A DNA stretch of 26,879 nt from a virus, in IMG/VR virus record IMGVR_UViG_3300023116_004122, positions 1-26,879 of that record. The stretch is one strand, 5' to 3'. A program made the translations under genes and the position numbers. Of this stretch, positions 1 to 7,801 are shown in pieces. The notes below the pieces were generated by a model that ran no database searches, had not been told where the DNA came from, and saw only the letters and a program-made list of their open reading frames with translations. Positions within the stretch are counted from its first letter, which is position 1. Each line of letters starts with the position of its first letter.

Positions 1-502
1 AAGAACCTTGACCGAAAGGATAGACCAGGAACACTGCACTCGCTGCAGCGACAGGAGCAGAGTATGCTACGCAAATCCAAGGACGCATCCCCAGACGGTA
101 AGAAAGTTCCCACTCACGACCCATGTAGGCGTAGATGCCGATGAGGAAGTGGAAGACAACAAGTTGGAAAGGACCACCGTTGTAAAGCCACTCATCTAGG
201 GAAGCAGCTTCCCAGATGGGGTAGAAGTGAAGTCCAATTGCATTGGACGAAGGAATAACAGCACCAGAGATGATGTTGTTTCCGTACATGAGTGAACCAG
301 CAACGGGTTCACGGATGCCATCAATGTCTACAGGAGGTGCAGCAATGAAGGCAACGATGAAACAGATTGTAGCAGCAAGAAGGCAAGGAATCATGAGGAC
401 TCCGAACCAACCGACATACAGACGGTTGTCAGTGGAAGTAACCCACTCGCAGAACTGTTCCCAAGTATTCGATTGTTTTTGACGTGAAAGTGTAGCAGTC
501 AT
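1..502 (-). CDS. psbA: Photosystem II reaction-centre protein D1, 5' part only
   Basis: The minus-strand reading frame starts with ATG at 502 and runs off the left edge, giving the first 167 of about 360 residues. The text is unmistakable D1: the N-terminal block [14 protein letters not shown], the [17 protein letters not shown] region, and YPFGQGS at the edge. Tyr161 (redox-active TyrZ) is present and residue 130 is Glu, the form associated with high-light D1 variants. D1 carries the charge-separation cofactors of photosystem II in the thylakoid; phage copies are thought to keep photosynthesis running during infection. No intron interrupts the visible part. The start fits the standard D1 N terminus, although no strong Shine-Dalgarno precedes it. 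Confidence 0.98.
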   Translation of the reverse strand, partial: MTATLSRQKQSNTWEQFCEWVTSTDNRLYVGWFGVLMIPCLLAATICFIVAFIAAPPVDIDGIREPVAGSLMYGNNIISGAVIPSSNAIGLHFYPIWEAASLDEWLYNGGPFQLVVFHFLIGIYAYMGREWELSYRLGMRPWICVAYSAPVAAASAVFLVYPFGQGS

Positions 503-657
503 TGTTTTGAACAAGTAAGTAGATCCATCAGGGAAATGGTGGAGGTACTTATTTCTTCGCCACCCTCAGGCGAAGATATGAGAGACTGTGTTTATACTCC
601 CCATAGGTCTCGGTTAGGAAGAGTTTATTAAAAACCGTTACAATTTGTAACCGTTCA
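503..657 (-). promoter_or_regulatory. psbA 5' leader with hairpins
   Basis: The predicted psbA leader contains a perfect 7-bp stem, CTTCGCC (555-561) with GGCGAAG (569-575) and a 7-base loop, extendable by one pair. Near its start lies the 15-base palindrome at 637-651 (GTTACAA / TTGTAAC around one base), followed on the minus strand by five T residues, a weak attenuator-like arrangement. PhotoRC RNA motifs have been described in front of photosystem genes of marine cyanobacteria and phages; whether this leader belongs to that class was not tested. Confidence 0.45.
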
Positions 658-659
658 TG

Positions 660-694
660 TATTTATCATAACATGAAGTTTGGTAAACTGTCAA
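660..694 (-). promoter_or_regulatory. psbA promoter: sigma70-type overlapped by a late-type motif
   Basis: On the minus strand TTGACA (694-689) is followed after 18 bases by TATGAT (670-665), a close match to the host housekeeping-sigma consensus. The -10 box runs directly into GATAAATA (667-660), which resembles the T4/cyanophage late motif NATAAATA. The -35 box overlaps the stop codon of the upstream gene. Transcription would start near 658 and leave a leader of about 155 bases before psbA. Confidence 0.7.
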
Positions 695-912
695 CCCCTG
701 GCGTAATACGCTTTGTAATACGCAACAATTCCATCGGTTCTCATATTTCCCTGCGACACCCAGTCGTGACAACACTCAGTGATACTCTCCATTGAGTACA
801 CTGGTTCCCCATTCTCATCGACTTCAGATCCAAATCTACCAAGAAGGAGTGTATAGACCTTCTGTCTCAACTCCATCCTCTCTTCACTGTAACGCCAGTC
901 ATTTTCGTTCAT
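691..912 (-). CDS. Conserved small cyanophage protein, function unknown (73 aa)
   Basis: I chose ATG at 912; an in-frame TTG at 921 would add three residues. The protein is soluble-looking, with an N-terminal charged helix (SEERMELRQKVYTLLLGRFG) and a C-terminal block ending in GIVAYYKAYYARG. The same C-terminal block and helix occur in the 59-residue product at 24769-24948, so the two are paralogues. The start overlaps the end of the 47-residue gene upstream by 14 bases, suggesting translational coupling. The gene ends inside the psbA promoter. No function is known to me. Confidence 0.8.
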   Translation of the reverse strand: MNENDWRYSEERMELRQKVYTLLLGRFGSEVDENGEPVYSMESITECCHDWVSQGNMRTDGIVAYYKAYYARG

Positions 913-1042
913 GGTTTTCAAATGGGTCTCTCTGCCCCTTCACTATAGCACAAGCCCTCTTGTAGTACCAGTTATCTGTGTTACCACTTTCCTCAAAGGT
1001 TTTTTTAATCTTCACCCAATTGGCATAGGTGTCTTGATCCAT
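899..1042 (-). CDS. Small hypothetical protein (47 aa)
   Basis: This ORF starts with ATG at 1042, preceded by AGGA eight bases upstream (AGGACAATCAAATG), and stops with TGA at 899, overlapping the next gene by 14 bases. The protein is polar with aromatic residues (NWVKIKKTFEESGNTDNWYY) and ends in a basic tail. A Shine-Dalgarno sequence, the overlap with its neighbour and filled coding space make it a likely real gene. The function is not recognised. Confidence 0.7.
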   Translation of the reverse strand: MDQDTYANWVKIKKTFEESGNTDNWYYKRACAIVKGQRDPFENHERK

Positions 1043-1067
1043 TTGATTGTCCTATAGACCATCAAAC

Positions 1068-1075
1068 TATTTAAG
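1068..1075 (-). promoter_or_regulatory. Weak late-promoter-like motif
   Basis: CTTAAATA on the minus strand lies 26 bases upstream of the ATG at 1042 and matches TATAAATA at six of eight positions. The spacing is like that of the clearer late promoters in this window. It could start a transcript of the two small genes and psbA after the long sugar operon ends at 1133. Confidence 0.3.
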
Positions 1076-1132
1076 TAAAAGAGTTCATTACGATACATTA
1101 AGTTTCGGTATCAAGACATAGATTAAGAAAAT

Positions 1133-1954
1133 CTATTGTCCTTGAAGTTCCTTTCTAGCAGCATCCATATAGACCGAAGGGGGACACCTACCAGCATACT
1201 CGTCAAGAACCATCAATTCTTTTACATCAACATCAGGTCCATTCTGTCTCCAGTAATCTGCTAGAGCAGTACAAGATTTCTCATGGAAGATTCCAATGTG
1301 CTCGGGATGAATATTAGAACCAAGATCTAAACGGTAAGAAAAGATGGGCACAGCATAACCCTTACCACCATCAAGAATAAGGTCTTCAGACACCGCTCTA
1401 GGACGCACACCGTTGTCCAGACGCCACCTATCATTACCTTTATCATGATACTTCAAAACTTTCTCTGCATAATGCCGTGTAATTAGATAACACGCAGCAG
1501 AAAAATCATTGATGAACCTGGCATGGATCTTCAATGTAATACCATTCGGATTGATAATTGTAAACTGACACGTATCAAAATTATACGGAAGACCTTTACG
1601 AATATCTTTCCAATTAAAAGTCCAATGTTTTGCAGTGCTGAAATCTACATCATCTTCGCAAATCATAACCTCGTCAAGGTCAGTCTCCTCAACAAAATAC
1701 TTCAGTGCTTTCAGATGTGTCATGCAACAACCAATCTCACCTGGGTTCATGTTGTCGGGAACACGACCTTTCAGGTGAGAAGTTGGGTCATCAATGGTTG
1801 CGTCGTAACCAGAAATTCTTACATGATCCTCGATGCTCCAGTGGTCAAACTGGTCTTCCATGTACTTACGACGTTCTTCACATCGATCAAGGTTCAACCA
1901 TAGAACTTTAGGGAACCCAGCAAGTTTAAATTTCGCTTTGTTTTTATCAGGCAT
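1133..1954 (-). CDS. Glycosyltransferase family 25 (LPS-type)
   Basis: This 273-residue protein looks like a GT25 sugar transferase of the kind that adds hexoses in LPS or O-antigen synthesis. The N terminus has the GT25 opening (VLWLNLDRCEERRKYM, about 17-32), then GEIGCCMTHLKAL (72-84) and the acidic metal-binding motif CEDDVDF (99-105). It is the last gene of the sugar operon, and its start overlaps the end of the preceding glycosyltransferase by 8 bases. It would act on the cytoplasmic face of the host membrane with a nucleotide-sugar donor. The specific sugar cannot be read from sequence. Confidence 0.85.
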   Translation of the reverse strand: MPDKNKAKFKLAGFPKVLWLNLDRCEERRKYMEDQFDHWSIEDHVRISGYDATIDDPTSHLKGRVPDNMNPGEIGCCMTHLKALKYFVEETDLDEVMICEDDVDFSTAKHWTFNWKDIRKGLPYNFDTCQFTIINPNGITLKIHARFINDFSAACYLITRHYAEKVLKYHDKGNDRWRLDNGVRPRAVSEDLILDGGKGYAVPIFSYRLDLGSNIHPEHIGIFHEKSCTALADYWRQNGPDVDVKELMVLDEYAGRCPPSVYMDAARKELQGQ

Positions 1955-2762
1955 TGCGATTCCTCATATACTCTACATTAGAATAATATTCTTTCAGTTG
2001 AACTTTGTCCATCTGATTAATAGTTTCCCAAAGTTTTTTATTACTTTCAATATGTGGGTTAGTAAACCAAGAATTTTGTGTTCTAGCGTGCTCTAGGTGA
2101 TAGATCCAAGCATCAAGTCTCTCTAGTTTTGCAAGTTTAGAGAACCTGTAGAACCTTTCATCGTCTTCATACCCATAAGATACAAAGTTTTCATTCTCCA
2201 GTCCACATTCAATATATTTTTTCCTGTTAAAGAACTGGCAGAATCCATACTTAGCATCCCAAACCCTAGATTTAGATTTAAGTATGTCAAAATTAAAGTC
2301 ATTATTGATAAAATCTGTTACTAGATTATTATCCGCCATAACTTGATACTGCCAATTTCCCATCCCGTAAGGATAGACAACATCTGCTTCACCAGAAGTA
2401 ATAAGTTCCTCTGCCTTCCTGTAGGTATCAAGTTCCAATAGAACATCAGAATCATAATTGACTACTACAGGCGTTGTTGCCGCCATCGTCATGTCATTCA
2501 AAATTCTAGTTCTATGAAAAACAGGGTTGTCATTAGCAATAAAGACGTGAATTAGATTCGTGATCTTTTTACCAACAACAGAACTAATCTGCGGAACACA
2601 GTCTTGTGCAAAGCGTGAGATAACATCTTCTTCTTGAACAAGGATCTTTGCATCTGTGTTCTCCAACAGATAGATGCAAGTGGTCAGGATGTTCCGCATC
2701 CTGTCCTCAGATTCAATCCTCAGTGGGATGACAAAGGTTGTTTTACTTAGATTACTTCCCAT
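1947..2762 (-). CDS. GT-A glycosyltransferase (GT2/galactosyltransferase-C like)
   Basis: The 271-residue protein begins with a GT-A nucleotide-binding segment (TTFVIPLRIESEDR, 8-21), has a DxD-type motif NYDSDVLL (102-109), and a C-terminal block YGYEDDERFYRF (196-207) followed by HLEHAR (222-227). The GYEDDE and H..H pattern resembles the C-terminal galactosyltransferase domain of chondroitin-synthase-like enzymes. ATG at 2762 overlaps the end of the GT11 gene by 16 bases, as elsewhere in the operon. Donor and acceptor are unknown. Confidence 0.8.
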   Translation of the reverse strand: MGSNLSKTTFVIPLRIESEDRMRNILTTCIYLLENTDAKILVQEEDVISRFAQDCVPQISSVVGKKITNLIHVFIANDNPVFHRTRILNDMTMAATTPVVVNYDSDVLLELDTYRKAEELITSGEADVVYPYGMGNWQYQVMADNNLVTDFINNDFNFDILKSKSRVWDAKYGFCQFFNRKKYIECGLENENFVSYGYEDDERFYRFSKLAKLERLDAWIYHLEHARTQNSWFTNPHIESNKKLWETINQMDKVQLKEYYSNVEYMRNRNA

Positions 2763-3529
2763 CGGTCACAATACAAATCAGAGGTGTCATGTGCAGCAGT
2801 GTATCCAGTACCAAACCACTTGCTAGGAGCAATGATACGCTTATCTGGATTATCACTCAACCAGGATCCCCACCAGGAGAAAGAAGAGTTAGCAATGATA
2901 AAGTCACTACACAGTGACATCATGCAAAGGTCAGCAAGATTGTCTCCGCCTTCAGAGATAAGGAATCTGTCGTCGCTGAACTGATTATTACACCAAGCAG
3001 GATCGTCAGAAAACACAATAACAGTACGATCTGAATCGAATCTCTCCAATGCTGCATCGTAATACTCCTTACCGCAAGGAGGGTGATTGTCAGAATTAGT
3101 TAGGTAATCACCACGACGCACATGTAGAGCAATAGGATTCTCTACTGTATCCATCATCTCTTTGCAAGGAGCATAGATGCTATTCTTAAACTCAAAGTCC
3201 CGACGAATCTCACTTTCAATGTGTGCAAAGTATTTTTCACTTTGCAGATATGCATAGATGTTGTGACCATCAGGCATATTGTCAAACAGGTTTTGATCGA
3301 ATGCAAAACTTGCTTCCTGGACATAAGGACCAGGCATCATCTTAATGTTAGTTAGACCAGGGAGTTTAAATGCTTCAAACAACTGGTGATCATGCCATTG
3401 ATCTTTGAATTCACTGGGGGGAATACAAAACTCATATCCATGTTTTGCAGCAATGCCACGAAGTCCAGCATACTGGAACATCTGATTGCCCAGGCGACCA
3501 TGCCTTCCTAGGTGATTAAATCCAATCAT
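2747..3529 (-). CDS. Alpha-1,2-fucosyltransferase-like glycosyltransferase (GT11)
   Basis: This 260-residue protein carries the GT11 signatures: GRLGNQMFQY (11-20), the donor-binding motif HVRRGDY (136-142), VIVFSDDP (170-177) and the C-terminal SSFSWWGSWL (215-224). Family members transfer L-fucose or similar 6-deoxy sugars from GDP-sugar to position 2 of a galactose-type acceptor. A GDP-sugar donor would fit the GDP-mannose 3,5-epimerase in the same operon. No GDP-fucose synthase is present, so the donor may come from the host or be GDP-L-galactose. Start and stop overlap neighbours by 4 and 16 bases. Confidence 0.9.
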   Translation of the reverse strand: MIGFNHLGRHGRLGNQMFQYAGLRGIAAKHGYEFCIPPSEFKDQWHDHQLFEAFKLPGLTNIKMMPGPYVQEASFAFDQNLFDNMPDGHNIYAYLQSEKYFAHIESEIRRDFEFKNSIYAPCKEMMDTVENPIALHVRRGDYLTNSDNHPPCGKEYYDAALERFDSDRTVIVFSDDPAWCNNQFSDDRFLISEGGDNLADLCMMSLCSDFIIANSSFSWWGSWLSDNPDKRIIAPSKWFGTGYTAAHDTSDLYCDRWEVI

Positions 3530-4242
3530 AATCCGTGTTTAGATAAACAGTATTCTACTTCAGTTGACATCTTTTTGTCAAATTCTGCTTGATTCTGCAT
3601 CAGTCTAGATGTCTGATTCTGATGCTCTCGATTAGAAATGTGAACTTTATCGATTACTTTGGGTGGACCGTACTTATGATAGAGTCTGTGGTACATTTCA
3701 CAGTCCATCAGCATCGTTACGTTCTCATCAAAGTATTCAATGGCACCTTTCTTCATGCTGAGGATTGATGGGGAACTGAATGTGTTAACCCCACGAATCA
3801 TATTATCATTCCACTGAGGCAACTTTGCATTATAATGGGTCTTGCCTTCATCTACAGTGTGGCAGAATGAGCACACACCCCACTGCTCAGGTGAGTTATG
3901 TAGTGCTTCATACGTTTGCTCAAGAACTCTAGCGGTCAGGATAAAGTCATCTTGAAACATAACCTTAACAATTTCGGCACCAGTCTCTTCACCTAGTTCA
4001 ATGGCAGTATTTGTATTAGGAATAAAACCAGGATTCTCTTTGTTTGGATAATAAGAGATGTCTACAAGATCTGCATATTCCTTACACACATTCAAGACAG
4101 ACTCATCTTTAGATTGATCTGAGATGCAGACTGTGAAGTTCTTGAATGTCTGATGGTGCAAAGTAAACAAGAGGTTTCTTAGATAGTTGTCACCTTTACC
4201 ATGCGCTTCCCAGCATGGAATTACAACAGCGATATCAGACAT
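3526..4242 (-). CDS. Glycosyltransferase family 2
   Basis: Starting at ATG 4242, the 238-residue protein opens directly into a GT2 fold: MSDIAVVIPCWE (1-12), LHHQTFKNFTVCISDQS (28-44) and VMFQDDF (94-100) as the DxD-equivalent. The seven extra upstream residues to 4263 lie inside the preceding gene and do not match the family, so I excluded them. It overlaps the methyltransferase-like gene upstream by 8 bases and GT11 downstream by 4. The sugar specificity is unknown. Confidence 0.88.
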   Translation of the reverse strand: MSDIAVVIPCWEAHGKGDNYLRNLLFTLHHQTFKNFTVCISDQSKDESVLNVCKEYADLVDISYYPNKENPGFIPNTNTAIELGEETGAEIVKVMFQDDFILTARVLEQTYEALHNSPEQWGVCSFCHTVDEGKTHYNAKLPQWNDNMIRGVNTFSSPSILSMKKGAIEYFDENVTMLMDCEMYHRLYHKYGPPKVIDKVHISNREHQNQTSRLMQNQAEFDKKMSTEVEYCLSKHGL

Positions 4243-4909
4243 TGAGCAGTACCGATGGTGCATTCTTACCCCGACACTTCAGGGCATCAATGATTTCTCT
4301 AGGAACAACAGTAGGATCAACATACCATTCTTCTTGAGGTAGTGAACCATTAGACACATCTTGTGCTACTAGTTCGTAACCATAACCCTCAAGGTACTCT
4401 CTGTGAGAATAACGATCTGCCCATCCGCGATAGGCATCATGTTCGTATGTGATCACAGTGAATCGGTATTCATCCAGAGGAAGTTTCTTCAGACACTCCC
4501 AAGTGATCTCGGGGGGTTCTAGGTCCAAAGACAGGTAGTCAATCTGCTTTGGCATCTTGTGTTTCTTCAGTGCCTTCGCATAGTCAAACGTGAGGGCATC
4601 GTCCTGATAGATCTTAGTCTTCCTGACGCCTTCCCATTGGTCAGTAAACTCTTTCTCCAATTCGATAGAGAATCCACGCCAATCATATTCCTTCTCTAGC
4701 AACCAAGTATTGTTGCCAATGCAAGGAACTGCACCACCAATCTCAAGGAAAGTACCCTTTTTCTTAGCGATTGTGCAGGTGAGCACAAAAATGTCTTGCC
4801 AGACCTGAGAATAGTTTGTCTCAAGATCTTTCATTCCGTCAACTTGAACCTTGCACAGATTAAAATCAGACTTGATCCAATTGCTTTGGTTCTCCACATA
4901 CTGAGGCAT
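4235..4909 (-). CDS. FkbM-type methyltransferase-like protein (copy 1)
   Basis: The 224-residue protein has the FkbM/Methyltransf_21 layout: SQVWQDIFVL (34-43), the SAM-binding FLEIGG (54-59), NNTWLLE (66-72) and SIELE (81-85). Family members O-methylate sugars or small molecules. It is paralogous to the product at 9412-10089: both have SQ..QD.FVL at residues 34-43 and a shared C-terminal half with YRF.VITYE, then NGS.P.E.W.VDP..VP. Its start lies 44 bases inside the GT10 gene, the longest overlap in the operon. A role in capping or decorating the glycan is inferred from context. Confidence 0.78.
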   Translation of the reverse strand: MPQYVENQSNWIKSDFNLCKVQVDGMKDLETNYSQVWQDIFVLTCTIAKKKGTFLEIGGAVPCIGNNTWLLEKEYDWRGFSIELEKEFTDQWEGVRKTKIYQDDALTFDYAKALKKHKMPKQIDYLSLDLEPPEITWECLKKLPLDEYRFTVITYEHDAYRGWADRYSHREYLEGYGYELVAQDVSNGSLPQEEWYVDPTVVPREIIDALKCRGKNAPSVLLNV

Positions 4910-5693
4910 TTACATACTCCTTAATTTTGCGTGTGATTCTGGGAACAACATCGTTTTCCCCATAAAATTCTTTTGCTCTGTTGAAGTTTTCTTCAACGTA
5001 TAAAAGTCTCCTAGCATATTCATCTGTTGTGATGTTATCTAGGATGTACTTTAGTTCATCTAGATCAGAGAACTGAATGATTCCCCTGGTATCAAACCAG
5101 TCACCAATGTTTAGACAACCATAGTAGATCGGAATAGTTCTACTAGCAAAACAGTCGATAAGTTTCTCAGTGAAATAATTATAAGTCATTGAGTTCTCAA
5201 CGGCAATGTGGAACATTGCATTGTTGAAGAAGTCATTCCTAGTCTGATGAAAAGGTGGTGATTTGTGTTGGAAGATTTCTAGGTCTCCAGCGTAATCGAT
5301 GGTCTCCAAATAATCATAAATCTTGAGTCTTAGTTTATGACCATCAGCATCCGATTTACTACTGGTGACAAAAGTCATGATTGGTTCTTTCTCAAACTTC
5401 AAGTTTGGAATATCCAACCAAGTAGATCCCCACTCAAACATCTCGGCATTTAATTTATGCATACCGAGGACCATATAGTTAAAACTATAGATCTTATCAA
5501 ACTTACCACCCTCAAGAACTGCCCTATCATTAAAGTCTGGACAAATTGATGGTGGTTCTGCCATAAACAAAATTTTCAAATCGGCATTCTCATCACACTT
5601 CATCGTGTCAATTGAAATGCTAACGTTGATAGGGAAATCAAGTTCAATATCTTGAAAAGGATTCCACCATAAATGATGAATGCTAGGTTTCAT
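4866..5693 (-). CDS. GT10-like (alpha-1,3-fucosyltransferase-type) glycosyltransferase
   Basis: The hallmark is FHIAVENSMTYNYFTEKL (161-178) followed by CFASRTIPIYYG (181-192), which matches the GT10 donor-site pattern (F.ENS...YvTEK...G.vPvY.G). An N-terminal half of about 110 residues would form the acceptor domain. Length (275 aa) is on the short side for the family. ATG at 5693 overlaps the upstream stop as ATGA. A GDP-linked deoxysugar is the expected donor, consistent with GT11 and the GDP-mannose epimerase in the operon. Confidence 0.85.
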   Translation of the reverse strand: MKPSIHHLWWNPFQDIELDFPINVSISIDTMKCDENADLKILFMAEPPSICPDFNDRAVLEGGKFDKIYSFNYMVLGMHKLNAEMFEWGSTWLDIPNLKFEKEPIMTFVTSSKSDADGHKLRLKIYDYLETIDYAGDLEIFQHKSPPFHQTRNDFFNNAMFHIAVENSMTYNYFTEKLIDCFASRTIPIYYGCLNIGDWFDTRGIIQFSDLDELKYILDNITTDEYARRLLYVEENFNRAKEFYGENDVVPRITRKIKEYVNASVCGEPKQLDQV

Positions 5694-6220
5694 AAGTTAT
5701 AAAATCGATTAGTGTTAGTCATGATTCTATCATGATAGTCAAATGCCATAGTAATCCTAACATCGTCTTCAGGATATGGTGCAGTCCCATGACCCAATTC
5801 ACTATTGAATACAGTCATTTCGCCAGGCACATTTTCATGAACTATCGGTTCCCAATTTTCATAATAAGTTGTACCAACAGTAGGATCACCACATATAAAA
5901 AGATTAGAGCAAATAAAGTTGTACCCATGAGCGTGGTTGTCAATTTTTTCACCTTTCCGATATGTATTTGCCCAACACTGAATTGATCGTGCTTCGGGCA
6001 CAAGTTCTTTCAACTTAGGTATCAATATATCACCTATCGGGGTATAAAGATAATTGAAATAGTGATGCCTACCACCCAAAGAATCAGATGATGTACCTAC
6101 ATATTGGTCTGGTCCCAAAGACTTTACATAATCCTCTGATGCTAAAATATAATCCTTGATGAATTTGATCTCAGATTCATCTAAAATTTTAGTTTTGAAA
6201 AGTATCTTTGGATCATTCAT
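5690..6220 (-). CDS. 2OG-Fe(II) oxygenase-like protein inside the sugar operon
   Basis: The 176-residue protein has a double-stranded beta-helix pattern: NHAHG (95-99), NLFICGDPTVGTTYY (106-120), then NSELGHGTAPYPEDDVRITMAFD (H144 as distal iron ligand, R155 as the 2-oxoglutarate anchor). The first ligand motif reads H-A-H rather than the usual H-x-D. Such proteins hydroxylate proteins, sugars or small molecules. It overlaps its neighbours by 4 bases at each end. A target among glycans or glycosylated proteins is inferred from location only. Confidence 0.75.
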   Translation of the reverse strand: MNDPKILFKTKILDESEIKFIKDYILASEDYVKSLGPDQYVGTSSDSLGGRHHYFNYLYTPIGDILIPKLKELVPEARSIQCWANTYRKGEKIDNHAHGYNFICSNLFICGDPTVGTTYYENWEPIVHENVPGEMTVFNSELGHGTAPYPEDDVRITMAFDYHDRIMTNTNRFYNL

Positions 6221-6885
6221 CGAATCTCTTGAAAATGATAATGAAACCCGAAGGTTTCTTGTTCACTGTCGGGGAGCATTTCCTCTCTAGAAAATTTAGA
6301 TGCTACAGATACTGGTGCAAAGACACAACCCTGTTCTTCAAAGATGTGTCTATTATGAACACAGATGTTGCCATCTTCATTATATAGACCAGCATTCATG
6401 TGCTTATAAAAGTCACCCACATTGACCTCCCAGGGGACCTCTACGCGCCCTGGAACGTCCAGAAGTTTCTTACTACGGAGAGAGAACCCTCCATTGCCTA
6501 CACGCTGGTTCCTGCCCCAGGGATCAAGGTATGCGGTGGGGTCATCTCTCCAAGGTGCTCCGATATAATCATATTGCAACCACGACTCATCCCACAGATG
6601 AGGTCGAATAACATACCCATCTGGATGGATGAGAAGAAGATGTGAAGTTTGACAATGCTGTCCTAGATTGTAGATGCAATAAAAATTGAAATCATCAATC
6701 GATTGGATTGGATATGTTTCTTCGTAAGTTGCCTGGTCACACAAACCATCGGGGTTTCCCTTACTACCAAGAAACTTTACAGCACCCCATTCAATCTTTT
6801 CACAAGATTTGTTGACTGCATAAACCGCTTCAGGAATATCGATGTCTGCCAACATCAATAAAGTTACATCAGGAATCTTGAGCAT
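6217..6885 (-). CDS. DUF5672-type putative glycosyltransferase
   Basis: The 222-residue protein shows a compact pattern that I associate with DUF5672: LLLIHPDGYV (83-92), YDYIGAPW (105-112) and VGNGGFSLRSKKLL (129-142). Proteins of this group sit in bacterial and phage surface-polysaccharide clusters and are considered glycosyltransferases. The start at 6885 overlaps the exostosin-like gene by 17 bases. Substrates are unknown. Confidence 0.75.
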   Translation of the reverse strand: MLKIPDVTLLMLADIDIPEAVYAVNKSCEKIEWGAVKFLGSKGNPDGLCDQATYEETYPIQSIDDFNFYCIYNLGQHCQTSHLLLIHPDGYVIRPHLWDESWLQYDYIGAPWRDDPTAYLDPWGRNQRVGNGGFSLRSKKLLDVPGRVEVPWEVNVGDFYKHMNAGLYNEDGNICVHNRHIFEEQGCVFAPVSVASKFSREEMLPDSEQETFGFHYHFQEIR

Positions 6886-7801
6886 TTTTCAAAGCACGAT
6901 TGAATACAGTATAGAGATCAAGAAGATTTGAATCGATAGTCTTTGCTTTCAAATACAAATCATTGTTTTGTGTCAACAATGTTTTAGTAATTTTTGCGTA
7001 ATCATCAACCCACAGAATAGGATAGTCTTTGTATAGTTCCTGCAGATAATCCGTCTTCTTCATGATAGGAACTCTACCCAAGTATAACACTTCCCAGTTC
7101 CTATGGCAATCCACCCCGTTACCCTGAGGACAAACCACAAACTTGTGATTTAGAATGTCTTGACAATATTGTTCGTAGTGTACTCTTTCAGATACCGTTG
7201 CATAGTTTTTACCATGAAATATCTCACGAATATTACCACGCTCACTCAAATTAGTATGTTCGGCGTGATTAATATACAATAGTTTCTTTGGTTTAACATC
7301 AGATCCGATGTAGTGATTCAAAATAGGAATCCTGTTATCAGACTTGTGTAGAATTCTCTGGACTCCATAGGGAAAGGGATGAACCTTACCACCATATCCA
7401 GTTGCATTGACACCATAGATTGCAAGGACATTCTTAGGAATTTTGTTTTGAATATCTTCCTCGATCGGAGTGTCTTCTAGATTAGTGAAGATGATGAACT
7501 TAGTGTCTTTGAAGTGCTTACACATCTTCAACAAATCATTCTGTTCATACAAACCATCAATCCATTGACGGTCATAATCATTTGTAGTTGGAATGTGCCT
7601 TTTGTAAAGTCGAATATTATCAATGAAGAGAATCATAGTGTCTCTCTTCTTTCTCAGTGCCTTATGTGCTTCAATGAAGTCTTCGTTACTCTTGTGTGCC
7701 AACTTCATAAAAGCACCTTCAACTCTTCCGATGCACCCCGACTGGTCACCAAAAGAATAGTCACACAGATTAGATACTGCTACGCCTTCGATGATGTTCA
7801 T
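6869..7801 (-). CDS. Exostosin-like glycosyltransferase
   Basis: The 310-residue protein has the donor-binding block KFVVCPQGNGVDCHRNWE (220-237) followed by VLYLGRVPIM (238-247) and YKDYPILWVDDY, as in exostosin/GT47-related GT-B enzymes (F..CP.G.G.D.HR.WE.L..G.IPIV). The N-terminal half contains KFIIFTNLEDTP, probably the acceptor domain. ATG at 7801 overlaps the GT17 stop by 4 bases. It probably transfers one sugar of the phage-specified glycan; linkage unknown. Confidence 0.8.
   Translation of the reverse strand: MNIIEGVAVSNLCDYSFGDQSGCIGRVEGAFMKLAHKSNEDFIEAHKALRKKRDTMILFIDNIRLYKRHIPTTNDYDRQWIDGLYEQNDLLKMCKHFKDTKFIIFTNLEDTPIEEDIQNKIPKNVLAIYGVNATGYGGKVHPFPYGVQRILHKSDNRIPILNHYIGSDVKPKKLLYINHAEHTNLSERGNIREIFHGKNYATVSERVHYEQYCQDILNHKFVVCPQGNGVDCHRNWEVLYLGRVPIMKKTDYLQELYKDYPILWVDDYAKITKTLLTQNNDLYLKAKTIDSNLLDLYTVFNRALKNAQDS

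Noticed and set aside
8-482. Plus-strand frames of 63 and 79 codons
   Set aside because: They are antisense to psbA.
1-502. Group I intron in psbA as known from S-PM2
   Set aside because: The visible 167 codons are continuous with the D1 sequence; an intron further on lies outside the window.
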